A stretch of 64,000 bases of DNA, from assembly GCA_944990035.1 (NCBI GenBank), contig CALYLX010000116.1, forward strand, positions 1 through 64,000, in the 5' to 3' direction. The position numbers were made by a program, and so were the translations under genes. A model generated the notes under the pieces. That model worked only from the letters and a program-made list of their open reading frames with translations. It was not told the DNA's origin and made no database searches. The stretch is from Clitopilus passeckerianus. Lineage: Eukaryota; Basidiomycota; Agaricomycetes; Agaricales; Entolomataceae. Of this stretch, positions 1-11,350 are shown in pieces (position 1 is the first letter of the stretch; each line of letters opens with the position of its first letter).

Positions 1-61
1 TTACCTGATACTGGTCAAGGCAATCTGAATATCTTTTTGGGAAAAGAGGCGGAGTATTTAA

Positions 62-1754
62 ACCGTATCGAGTCTCGAAGCTGCCCTCAGACGAACCGAA
101 CGCGCGTGGGACAGCTTGGACACTGAACATAACCAACTCAACAAACTATTCAACGAATTGAAGAAAGCGAAGGCTGATTTAGATACTTCGATCAAGGTAA
201 GATACGCTTCCTCTCCGTATTTTCTCCGTTCTCATCACGACAACGACAGGGATATCGAGTTGTCGTTCTCTTAGATGGCGACGGTACCATATTCCTACCC
301 GAATTGATACAACGTGGAAGCCAAGGCGGCTATGATGCAGCGCAACTGCTATCCAGCATAATCACGGACTATCTAAAGAAGCGATTCGGAAACAATCCTT
401 ACCAATTATGGGTGAAACTATTTCTAAACAAGCGGGGGCTTATGGATACGTTGGGGAGAACGGTGAACCAAGCGACCAAACACAACTTCGAGGATTTCCT
501 CCTAGGGCTCAACCAAGCGTCCGACCGCTTCCTCATCGCCGACGTAGGAAATGTCAAGGAAGCGGCTGATTCTAAGATAAAGGGTACGTAACGTCCGATG
601 AAGTGGAATGGCTTCAGTCTTACTTGTCGGAACCCAGCTCACCTCGAAGACGACCTAAGGATACCTCAAACATATAAAGTCATTTTTGGAGGTACGGAAA
701 CTACAACTTCCGAAAACTTTGCTACTAGTACTCAGCATCTCGCTCACAGGCTGCCACGACAATAGCTATGTCTCGGCACTCAGATCTCATATTACCGATC
801 GATTCAAGGATAAATTAATTCTATTGCAAAGTTACAAGGAAATAGCAACTGGGTTGACAGGACTGGACTTACCAGTCATTCCTACGTCAAATCTCTTCAT
901 TCCTGAGAAGCTCGGGGCCCCACGCAATATCCCTAGCCCCGTCCTATCCCCGCTAAGCCACCGGGTCTCAAGGCACCCCATACTCTTGTGAACCATTCCA
1001 CCGCTGATCAAGCTCCATCGTCACCTACGGGATCCCAGGATTCTCAAGAATCCAAAACCGACTGGAGTACCGTTCCCTCGTTTCGCCACAAATCGAGCTC
1101 TAGCCAATCATCTCGCAGAGATCCTCAAATAGTCAATCGGACGAGCAACGAGGATCAAAAGTCGAAGCATGATAGTGCAGAGCCCGCACAGATGAAATTC
1201 GCGTGGATCCCAAGCGCGTAAGTCTACCTAATATTCATAAATGATGAGCTGTACGCAAATCTCATTCATATCTTTCAGACTCTAGCGGAACGTGAGTTCG
1301 CTTTTCCTGTCCCACCAATCCGACCGAGCTGATAACTGTTGTAGAGAAACTCAAGGTTCCCCCCTGCAACCACCATTATTTGAATTCTACGGGCTGTAAG
1401 CATGGCTCCGAATGTCGCTACTTTCACGACTACGTCGGCCTGACCGCGGAACACTACAAAGAGCTTGAAGCTAATGCCAGAAAGAATCCGTGTCCGTTTG
1501 TGAACGACGGTAAGGAAACTACTCTTTACTCCCCGGCATCTACCTAATTGCCCCATTGCAGGCAATACCTGCCCTTGGGATTCGTGTATCTATGGCCATT
1601 TCTGTCCTTCACTTCCTAAGTGCCCCTTCCAGAAGCAAGGAATATGCAAGTTCAAGGGAGGCGAGTCACACAATCAGTCGTTCGATGTTATCATACTAAC
1701 TGAACAACAGCGGGAATGCACAAGGACCCTAACGCAAATGGCACGAAGCGCTAA
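62..1754 (+). CDS. CCCH zinc-finger protein with N-terminal NYN-like domain (5' partial)
   Basis: Probable RNA-binding protein. The first readable exon (to 196) encodes a charged helix. Exon 250-583 encodes VVVLLDGDGTIF followed by a helical domain of the kind that precedes CCCH fingers in many fungal proteins. Exon 638-691 and the exon from 750 continue it (KVIFGG/CHDNSY join cleanly). After a Ser-rich linker come CCCH modules: CNHHYLNSTGC..C..H near 1365-1425, CPFVNDG..C..H near 1485-1600 and a partial CPFQKQGIC. The stop is TAA at 1752-1754. No usable ATG lies upstream and the frame is closed by TAA at 59-61, so the true 5' end lies in exons outside the window. Two frame changes, at C runs near 948-951 and 1183-1185, fit one missing C each. 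The family call is from motif recognition; RNA binding is inferred. Confidence 0.8.
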
Positions 1755-2510
1755 GGAATCTTGTCGAGGGCAGAACGCCATACTGTCCCCACCCGGTCTT
1801 TAGAAATCAAAACAATTCGCGTCTGCTGCAATATACGTTGACTCTGGGATGTCGCTTGAGTGACATAAAATAGACCTACTGCTATATGCTTTTTCTCGCG
1901 ATCTTCTTTCCAGAGGCCTCCTTCTGGTGCTTCTGAGTTTCTGTCACTTGTATGATTACTAGTATCTTGACATGTACTATGATATATGGCCCATCGTTCC
2001 TATGCAATCATATCATATGATAAGTTGAAATTAAAGTAATAGTTAAGCTTTCTTGGGACTTGGGACCCCGGCAGGGTCGTCGGCTCAAGGTCGAGGTTGA
2101 CGTTTTCTCCTTCTTGCCGGAGTTCCAAACGACATTCGTTGTTCTCGACGTCCACCACACACTGCTCATTGGGAGGTCTACATTGCCCGAAGCTGGGGGA
2201 GAAAATGGGCATAAGTATAGCTCGACTAGGCGTCCCCTTGGCCCTTTATCTTGCTGATCCCCCCGCTTTCCCTTTGCTTTCCCTCTGCTTCGACGCGATA
2301 GTCCGAGTCAGAGCAAGTTTGTCGATGAATCAAGGATTCCCCTACTCAGAGCTGCCACAGGTTTAAGGGGACGGACTCGGCTCTCTGGACTTCTTCGACT
2401 ACACAGTTAGCAGTTCGGAAATTCGTGACAGATTTCACAACCAGGTTTCCGCCCAAGAGCGTACCCAAATGACACCGGCCAAGGACGCGGTAATATCGTG
2501 TTGCTTCAAT

Positions 2511-2533
2511 TGACGTCACGCGTCGCGACGCGT
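2511..2533. promoter_or_regulatory. TGACGTCA fused to palindromic double ACGCGT
   Basis: TGACGTCA at 2511-2518 shares its final A with ACGCGTCGCGACGCGT (2518-2533), which equals its own reverse complement. It holds two MluI-type ACGCGT boxes around CGCG. The site is about 645 bp upstream of the WSC gene start. That it binds a regulator is inferred from its symmetry. Confidence 0.4.
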
Positions 2534-3111
2534 CTAGCGGCAGCCGGGTGATGGTCTTCGTCCAGTGTCGCTACCATGAACCTACCCGACGATTCTGAGA
2601 ATTTTTGAAGAATATACAGTCATTGTTCAGATGACGTACTCTGATCACGATGATATGGGAGATTGAGAACCTCACGGCAGCTGAGAGGACATTCTCGTGG
2701 CAGCCAGATGTCGGTCAAGACTGCCTTCAGATATTCTGTTGTAAGATACTCATGGTTCTGGGGCATTTGATATCGTAATATAGGCAATTTCCCACCGTTA
2801 GACTGCAGTGGACAGTCGAAATCAACGCGCTAACTTCGCTTTGGACAGTGACACCGATTGTTTCTTCTTCATCCGCACTCACGCCGTGATATCATAGTTG
2901 CTACGGATGTCCCTGGACGGCTATATATGGCATCTGAAAGCACGTTCCCTCCTCTGTCTATAAATCTGGACTGCGCCATTGCTGGTCGGCGCTGAGGCGG
3001 TCCATAGGCGTCAAACATCGTGTCGATTCAGACTTCTGGGACCAAAGGATTATGCGATAAGGCGGGAACCTCGGTGGAAGTCTAAGCACCACTAGGAAAC
3101 GACAGAAGTCA

Positions 3112-3119
3112 ATATAAAA
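3112..3119 (+). promoter_or_regulatory. TATA box of WSC-domain gene
   Basis: TATAAAAG lies 59 bp upstream of the ATG at 3178, a normal core-promoter spacing for a filamentous fungus. Confidence 0.55.
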
Positions 3120-3177
3120 GATGCGAAATGACCGTGTTACGACCATTTTCTCGCAGAATTTTACCTCACGACATTCA

Positions 3178-4285
3178 ATGCTTCAAACGGCCTTCGCTCA
3201 CCTCGCTGCCTTGACCACGGTAGGCCAACGTGTTTGTTGCCTTACTGAAGAAGCTATGCTAGCTCAAATACCCTCTTAGGTTCATGCATCGGCGATCATA
3301 GCTCGTGATCCACCTTCAACATATGGGTCATGGCAGTCTATTGGGTGCTGGGGGTAGGTCTTCATCCAAGTTCAATGGTACTTAAAGATTAGACTCTGAA
3401 TATGTCTTTGGGCGCTTCTAGAGATAGCCCCGTGAATCGGACATTGGACTATAATGCTGGCGGCAGCTCTACCCGAACTGTGGAAAATTGTCTCGATGCA
3501 TGTGCTTCCCTCGGCTTCCCTCTCGGAGACATCGAATACGCAAGTGAATGTTGTACGAAATATCGCCCTCTCGAACACTGTGTTGTCACTGACCTGGATT
3601 CCGATATCGGGTCGTAGACTGTGGGTACGGGATCTTGTACAATTATGGCGCCGCAACTACCTGTAACATGGCATGCTCCGGGAATGCGGGTGAAATATGT
3701 GGTGGTCCGAACGGGATCAACATCTATCAGTATGCCAACACTCCATATACTATTGGACCTGCGTCGTTCGTCAGCAATTACAAAGGATATCATGGTTACT
3801 CAAACGACGTCTATGAGGGCTTATGTTACCAGTGCGTGATCTTTGAACAGGTTACGGCAGTAGAACTTTGCTCACATCTTTATTCAGGTACGGTTCCTTC
3901 AGGTATATTCTGTCTATCTCCACAATTGGCGTCATACAAACCCTCATACACTTCGGCAGTGGGAACAACCCAAATCTGAGATTCAAACCCGTTCCGAACG
4001 TCCCAGAAGAGACCATGACGGTGCAGAAATGCATCGACGGTTGCCACACTGCGGGATACAGAGTCGCAGGATTAAGGTTTGGCCAAGAGTGCTGTAAGAT
4101 GATTTCTTAGTTTGAGTGTCCACGTGCTGACCATTTGGTGATCTAAAGGGTGCGATTATCCTTTCGGGCAACCTTTCAAGGTTCCGATTGGGAACAATTT
4201 ACCCAATTCAGTCTGCAATATACCCTGTGCGGGAGATGCAACTGAAGCTTGTGGAGGCTTCAATGTGCTCACATATTATTCCTAA
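3178..4285 (+). CDS. Secreted protein with two WSC domains
   Basis: A complete six-exon model of 243 aa: 3178-3219, 3280-3353, 3422-3552, 3618-3831, 3960-4093, 4149-4285. The N-terminus is a hydrophobic signal-like segment ending near VHASA. WSC domain 1 runs from GCWGDSPVNRTL through ECYCGYG to ICGGPNGINIYQY. Domain 2 runs from GLCYHGNNPNLRF through the TMTVQKC box and GQECWCDYPFG to ACGGFNVLTYY. The Cys spacing and the splice phases agree exactly in both domains, which supports the exon borders. WSC domains bind carbohydrate and occur in wall sensors and secreted lectin-like proteins. No membrane span or other catalytic domain is present, so a soluble, wall- or glucan-associated protein is the likeliest role (inference). 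The gene lies tail-to-tail with the P450. Confidence 0.88.
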
Positions 4286-4367
4286 TCGCCTGAGGAGGTC
4301 ACAGCCAGGTAAAGGCAAGCATGTAAACAGTAAGGTAGTAGCGTATGGTGCATACAAGTACTTTTCG

Positions 4368-6366
4368 TCAGATGTCGCCTGCGGTCCGAGGATGAAATAC
4401 TACTTTTGCTTTGGGGTTGGGGATACAGTTGTTGACGATCCAGAGGTTTGGTGGCTTTTCCCGGTCGACCAATTTGACATCGTAAGACATAACGAGATGT
4501 GCAAAAATTGTTTTCAACTCCATCACTGCAAAAACCTTCCAGGGCAAGCGTGCCTCCCATGTCCAAATGCCACGAAATCAGCATGCGTTGAGGTCATGTC
4601 TTGTTTTCTCCCATCTTCGAACCGATTTACGAAGCGAAAGGGTTGAAACGAGTCTGGATCGGGACCATAGCTATTAGGATCGGAGTGAGCAGCACACGAG
4701 GCTACCTGCAAGTGGGTACCCGCTGGTACGAATGTGCCATCCGAGAACGTAAATGGCTGCCTTGCTATGCGATCCATCTGAACTGGAGAATTTTGACGCG
4801 TTAGTGGGTGAGAACGTGGTCATAGTAAAAATACTACTTACGACATGATAAGGGATTGAGCCTTTGCGTCTCTCGAATGAAACTATCGACCTTCACCATC
4901 TTTGAAAGAGCCGTGTAGTTCCACTGGCCCTCCGAGTCTACGGCCTTAAGGATATCCTCGCGAAGCGCCTCTGAGTATTCAGGATATGTTGCAAGGTAAA
5001 ACACCGCATGGGTTAGCGCCTGTGTAGGGTATCGTCAGTCCAGTGCAGACGAAATGATGGGAGTAGAAGTACCATGCTGGTGGTGTGAATAGCCGCGGTG
5101 TTTATCATGAGAATCCTAGAGCTTAGATTCTGAGCTAATTTTTCATCGCCTTGGGCGTTTTCCATTAGCCACGACAAAAGATCGTCCTTCATATGCGGTG
5201 AGTATAGTTAAGCATGGGTTCCTACCCAAAGACAGACGTACCGATTTTTCTGCTCCTGTTGCGTGGATCTGGTGACTCCGATTCTCAAGGGTTGGCTGCA
5301 AATACAAATGTGCCCTTTTCACAGAGGCTCTGACGCTGGACAGCAGATAGGCAACCGTTCTGTGTGACAGAAAACTCGTTAACGGGCAGGCAGGAAGAGT
5401 AGGTAAATAAATACTCACGGGCGCATCGTTGACGGCAGTAAAAATAAGAACTGAGATGCCTTGGCCAAAGTGACCGTGAACTGAAGATTGAGGCTGACAA
5501 ACTTGGAATCCCGGCCTTTGCAGAATATAACCTCAGTCTAGAGCTCTATATTTATTTGGTGGCACTCACAGAGAGGGAGGCCCACGAACAATCGGTTGCT
5601 GGAGCGACATATGATAGGTTTGACTGTGTCAAGCACAGGAGGGCTGGATGGGGAATACTCATGTTAGTAAATTTTTAAAGTGCAGAAATTGATAGCGACG
5701 TACCACCACCGTCCTGCGGAATGACATCCTTGAACGATTTCACGACTTCATCGTGAAGGATGGGAAATAACTCTGGGAGGCCCCTCGTCAAGTGGTTCCG
5801 GATGATGGGAACATGGTAGGGATTCTCCAGTATGTGAGATCCTAGAGTGTACTTCATCTGGAGAAACTAGAAAATGCACGCATCAACTGACGAACTGCCG
5901 CAAATTAACAGAGCAACCGACCTCGGTCAACGCATCTGAGAACGACAGAACATCTTCATGAGCCCTCCGAAGGTCCTCTACAAGTTGGGGGGTATGTACG
6001 ATTACAGTCCATCCGGTCAACTTTGGAATGCGGAAAATGGTCGAGGAATACTACCTCCGAGTTTCAGCGAATAGCTAAGGTGGATAACAATGTAGTGGGG
6101 CGAACCTGCTCACATCCCTCCATGACAACATCGCGAGCGTTGAACAAAAATCGAATCCAAGTGAAAAAGGACCAGACAGGAGACGGAGAGCCTAAAGTCG
6201 GTATATGATCGAGCTAAAGGGTAAAAAATGCGTTCGTGAATCACCGACCACTATCAGATTCGATTAAACTAGGCCTCACCTTTCGGTCTCGAGTTCTTTG
6301 GCCATAGCAGCTTATTAAAACGATCACTATCCCTAAGACCAAGGATGCAGTGCTACAGAGCACCAT
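4368..6366 (-). CDS. Cytochrome P450 monooxygenase
   Basis: Microsomal haem-thiolate monooxygenase of unknown substrate. The ATG at 6366 starts a hydrophobic anchor (VLGIVIVLI). Further exons give a substrate-recognition region (HILENPYHVPIIRNHL), an I-helix INTAAIHTTS, ExxR as FIRETQR near 4850, FQPFRF, and the haem loop FGHGRHACPGRF near 4540. The tail FAVMELKTIFAHLVMSYDVK ends at TGA (4368-4370). AAIHTTS, rather than the textbook AGxDT, is familiar from fungal P450s related to ent-kaurene oxidase-type enzymes. Between PGRF and FAVMELK the frame breaks at a run of five A on the plus strand (4530-4534). One more base restores it, so this is probably a base-level error. Several introns of 50-60 nt. 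The neighbours do not indicate a biosynthetic cluster. Confidence 0.9.
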
Positions 6367-6878
6367 GTTGGTGACAGATTTTTGTCAGATCTTCTGCACA
6401 TTGGACTGTTGCGCATGATATATATGTATTCAGCTGCTTGTGGCGGCCTGACTGACAGGTTGCAGGGCTATTAAAAGGGCGATCAATGTTTTGTGGTCGT
6501 GGTAGTACCGTCAGGTAATCCTTGCCTTTTTTATCGTTCCTGTCACTATGTGGGTGTTCTTGATCCCCGTTGGAAAGTCATTCAAATAGTTCAAATGAGC
6601 GGCGTGCGCACGATGTGTGTTGTCGCTACTCAAAAAGACGCGAGTAGTAGTACAAAATAGGTATATCCCAACGAAGTAGACTTAGATAGTAGCAATTCAG
6701 CTAAATGGGGTGGTGACCGGCGCAGGCAACTGGGAAATATCCGAATTTAACCCAGATCCCTGGAAGGAACGGCAAGCAACCCAGCCTCCCTTCTTTTTAA
6801 TTATGTGAATCCGTGCCCTCGGGCTCAGCCTCGCTCGAGGTCTCGATGTCTGTAATCGCTTCCCTTGATCACAATCAG
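6367..6878. other. P450 promoter / NTO1-like 3' region
   Basis: About 510 bp lie between the P450 start and the stop of the next minus-strand gene. A TA-rich ATATATAT tract at about 6417-6427, roughly 50 bp from the P450 ATG on its strand, may be a TATA element. Nothing else is seen. Confidence 0.4.
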
Positions 6879-9800
6879 TCAGTTTTGACAAGCCAGAAGG
6901 GTGCGCGGGACTGCGTACTGATACGCCCGATGGCAGTCATCGCGCTGGCCTTGGCTCTTCCACTTCTGATGAGGAGAAGCTTTGGCTAGCATGGCCTCAT
7001 CGAAAGCTGGATATGTGTAAGTCAAACCGAAAAGGCATGCATTGAATCTCGCTTACATTTGTCCTCGCCTAACATCCTCAAGTTCTCTGCTAAGAGTAAC
7101 TCCCTGGAAGGACATGAGGGGTATGAATGTAGAAGGGATGATTAAGACCGACCAGGATTTTGTCTTGTCAAAGAATTGGAGGAAATAGCGGACGGAGCCA
7201 GGTTTATCCTTTGCCCGTAGCCTCTTTGCCGTCTGGATCACATTTAGGGGTACTTTGAGATCGTCCTCGTCAAAAATGGAAGCGGGCCACCACGGATAGG
7301 TGTCTGGACAGGAGTATCACAAAACTGTGGACAATGTTTGAAATCGTGAGGAACTCACTGCTCTTTGCCCACACTAGAACGAAGTCAAAAAAAAAAGATT
7401 AATTATGGTGTTTCAAGCAGCCAGAGGGGATTCACTGACCGAGTGTCCCGTGGACCAATTCAACGCCTTCGCTTGGTTCTCCCGTTTTCATCTGGGGATA
7501 AGGTACGGTGCGTTTCTTGGTGAACCTTGAGGAAACAGGGCGCTTGGGGGCTTTCGGGCTGTTTGTGTCACTGAGGTCGCTGGCTTCCGACCTGTCACCC
7601 TCCCGCGGCTCTTTGAGGCTGGTGCGTGGAGGCACCGGAGCCACGTCCGATAGAGTACCTGGCCCATCCGACGGTCCTGCATTAGACGTTCCTTCTTGCG
7701 TAGTCAACTGACGTTCAACCTTCCGTCGCAGTGCTTTCTCTCGTCGAATAGCCGGCGTATCCAGTTCCTCTACAACGACCGTACCGTTTTCCATGGTGAC
7801 AAGTTGCACACGTGGTGGAAGAAACGTCGAACGGCCGAGGGTGGATTCAGGGGGCTGAGTGGTACGGCTCCGGATAGCTTCGCGGCTTGAAGGCGGCTTT
7901 GCGGAAGATTCCAACGCAGGTTCGTTTGCGGGGGCAGAAGGTTTATCGAAATGTATCAAGGGTTGATGCTCTTCCAGCTGAGCATGCTCTTCATTCACTG
8001 TTCCTGCAGTTATATCTGCGTCATCGTCCGGTTCTTTGTCTGAAGACATGCCATAGCCCCCTTGATCGTCAGGAACCCACCCTCATTATCGGTTATTCGC
8101 GATGGACCGGGTTCTAAGAATTTCAAATATGAGCATGTTACGCGAAAGAATAGAAAAGTATGGCTCGCACCTATGCGCGAGCGTTTCTTCGGTCTAGGCA
8201 CAGAACCAGCCCTATCCACTGGCGCACGGTTGTGTCGCTTCGAATCAGGGGCAGAATCCAGCCTTTGTCGAACAATTTGAATGACTTTTGGTTGTCAACC
8301 TCTTCAACGAGAGGTACCAAGCCTTGGACATTCCCAGATAGCTGTTTCTTGCGGAAAACTTAACCTCTGGTTGGCTGATAGTCTCCAGTACGGCCTCAGG
8401 TTCAATCGGAGGTCGGTGGGAGCAGCCGCCTCCTTTTCCCTGGCAGCCTTCCGAGCTTCCCTCTTTGCCTTAGGAGCCGACCGTTGCTTAGGTTGCGGTG
8501 TCCGAGTGGGTCTGTCTTTGGCAAATTCGATATTGAACAGAGATTGAAGAGGGTTATCTCCTAGACAACGGGCATGCCCGACTCGATCGCCTCCTTGGAG
8601 AACAACAATTCAAGGGTCTTAATTGAAGGCTCAAAGTCACCAACTAGGGCTGGTGCCGAGACGTGGATGGCTCTGACGGGGTGGGTGCTGCGCCCGGGGA
8701 GCTTTCAGGTGGAGGCTGCTTATCAACAGCCTCGTAGAGCTTGGCAAAGATGGGCTCGAGTGCACCCTGTATCTTGATCGCAGCTCTCCCAAATACCGTT
8801 CCCGGCTTGTTGTATAGAATCGCGTTGTCGATGACTAGGTCAATGTCGGCCTATCATGGATGATCAGCTGTCAGAAGTTCAGGGAATTCCGAAATGACAT
8901 ACCTTGAAAGTTTCGATATCCCAATACTCATGCCTATTGAGTTTCGCCTCGATCATTGACCAGCACATCGGGTGTTGAATGATGTCAAAGTAATCTGGGA
9001 CTGCAAGTTTGTTGACGGGGTTGAGGAAGTGATCACGATTGTCCAAGCTGTGACAGCATTAGCACCCGCGTTGTTGAAGAGATAGAGTGTCTATTACCTT
9101 TTCACTTTGAAAAATGCATCCCAGAGAGCTCTCTCGCGAGAAAGTAAGAAATCATCCAGAACAGCTTCAATCACCCGTGCTTGCTCAAGTTTGATCCTTT
9201 CGCGTTGCGTGATGTGCCAGCTGGTTTCTTTGAGCCGTACAAGGTCATTCAGCAGGCGATGCATTTGCTGTAAGAACATCCATTAACAACAGATATTCCT
9301 TGAACAAACAAACTGGAACTTACATCAAGCTTCATCCTTTGTTCTTCCTCAGTCTGAATCTTCCCACTTGCAGATGCAGTCCAGGGTTCCAGATGCAACC
9401 GCTTCAATAGCGGCGCTCCTCTCTCTTCTCGCGCTTCAAGCTCCAGTACCGGCAGATCATTTGGATCGTCTCAATATGCTTCCGCATTTTAACCTTCTGG
9501 GTGTATGCGTGAATATTATTGACGATGATAGCTGGAACTATCGGCGGTCCCGGTTTATAGCCTTTGGTGTAGGCTCGTGCGGATTTGGAGCTCTTTCCAG
9601 CATGTCCTGGATTCTGCTCTTCCTCGGCTTCTTCTGCTGCAATAGCTGCATCACGAGCTTCAGCTTGTTCCCTCTAATGATGACGGATGAGTATCAAACT
9701 ACACTTAAAGGGGCAAAGCGAACTTACAGGCAAGTGTCGTTCACAGTAGCATGTGAGCCGCAGGTTCTGTTCCGTGGGCAGATTTCATCGCAGACAGTAA

Positions 9801-10977
9801 CCTCTCTTTCCGAGCACAGGTAACGTGAAATGCAAGGAAGCAGGAGGTCTTCGCGCATTGATACATGCTCCTTCCTTGACTCGGCAAATACTGCAATTCT
9901 GTGCTTCGATTCAGTCACGATTTATCGGAGAGTGCAATCAACACGAACCAGTTTCCACCGCTGTTTTGAGATCCTCTCGACACCAGTGATGGGTTCCATA
10001 AATACTTCGTTTGCGACTCTTGTCTCTGGCACCCATATAGCACAAAGAAGATGGACCCAGTCACCGTTCGTAGTTTGCTTGAATGCGCCACCCTCATTTG
10101 GGCACAATAGACAAGACTATGCCAGGGTGTCAACTAGTGTTAAAAGTGCAAAACGATAACCTCATACCACAGGGCTGTCTGGTGCGACTGTGCATTTTCT
10201 GCAAAGCCACTGGCCTTCAGGGATGTAAGGAATACCGTAGCAATCTAGCTCCGAAATGTCAGACGAGAATATGAGGAGTACACGGCTTGTTACCTTGATG
10301 GACCGCAAGATTGCACTCATCGCAAAAAACGATAGCATTGCTATTCTCGCCTTCGGAGTCGTCGCAAATAGCGCAGGTAGAATCCTCGGATGGCAGGGCA
10401 AAGTCAGGCTTCGGTATGTTTTTGGTCTGAAAGCACATCAGGGATGTTCCGCAACCGAAGCTGATAAAACTCACCAAGTTAAACCACTCTTTCTCAAGTC
10501 TATCCATGATGATTTCGAAAACCTCAAAGGTAATTTGATCATAGCCGGAGGTCGAGGTTCGGTCTTTGTTGACTAGATCTAACCATTCCCGTCTGCGAGC
10601 AGCGTTTAGCCTATAGAACCGCAGGGCTTGAGCACGCCTACCTTGCTCATCCATATCATATTCTACCTGTACAGCAAGTTCGCTTTCCAGTGGTTCTGCA
10701 ACAGCATCAAACAGCTAGCTTCCAGATGAAAGCTTTATCTGACTCACCAATATGTTGCATATATGATTCCGGTCGAGTAAACTCAGAGTCGTCGGCAACT
10801 GTGAAGAGACCATTCAGTACAGCCCGGATTGAGTAAGGAGTAAGGAGGCTACCCACACCCATAACCGTACAAAACCTTCGACATCTTTGTATCCTCGCGT
10901 GCGCCATAACATCTTCTACTTTCTCGAAAGATACTACCGGCAGATTGGATGCTGCAGGTAGCGTTGAGTGCCGCCAT
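6879..10977 (-). CDS. NTO1: BRPF/NTO1-type chromatin reader (PHD, extended PHD, bromodomain, PWWP)
   Basis: Scaffold subunit expected in a NuA3/MYST-type histone acetyltransferase complex in the nucleus. In order: an N-terminal segment with [13 protein letters not shown] and [15 protein letters not shown] (10.8-10.95 kb); a PHD finger with [11 protein letters not shown] and [11 protein letters not shown] (10.3-10.4 kb); an extended PHD with [24 protein letters not shown] and GACIQC..FHVTCA (9.8-10.1 kb); and a bromodomain with [19 protein letters not shown] then [13 protein letters not shown] (8.8-9.05 kb), carrying the acetyl-lysine Asn. A long disordered basic and Ser/Pro linker follows (7.4-8.6 kb), then a C-terminal PWWP domain ([26 protein letters not shown], 7.05-7.3 kb). 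Stop TGA at 6879-6881. The N-terminus is uncertain. The ATG at 10977 joins GYKDVEGF through a 44-nt intron; alternatively, an unspliced [12 protein letters not shown] frame joins it if two bases are missing near 10908. Confidence 0.87.
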
Positions 10978-11350
10978 GGCGGACCATGGCTTATCAAGGA
11001 ACTTCAGTAAACGAGCGTACGTGTAGCCAGAAATCAAGAGCCTTCTCGCGGAGGTACCAACTAACACGAAGGCAAACGACGCCGCACAGACTGTAGCTGT
11101 TGTGGTAGCTAATGCCGAAATGACGATGAGCTCGAGGTTTAATGAGGCGTGGGAACGTTCTCTCATCGCCATCAACAGTGAAGACCACGCGTTTGTCAGC
11201 GTCCAGGCTTTTTCCAAGTGGCTCTGAGCCTGGTATCAATTTTACCCAAGACTATTGCAGTTCCGTAAAGTTCTAGCGTATTGCGTGTACTATACAATCA
11301 TGTCGGTTATCTGGATATGAGGGGGTTCATAATCAAAGTTCTCAGAAATA
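10978..11350. other. Short intergenic stretch, no gene called
   Basis: Open frames exist here on the minus strand (to about 11240) but show no family resemblance. The stretch may include the unresolved 5' exon or leader of the NTO1-like gene. Confidence 0.3.

Larger units (their letters stand above)
1755..3177. other. Intergenic region with a GC-rich palindrome cluster
   Basis: No convincing gene is seen. The stretch holds a CRE-like TGACGTCA (2511-2518) running into a 16-bp perfect palindrome (2518-2533), and the TATA box of the WSC gene near its right end. Confidence 0.6.

Noticed and set aside
2000..2212. 70-codon minus-strand frame with an ATG
   Set aside because: No domain, no clear splice partners, next to a region of low coding quality; chance frame.
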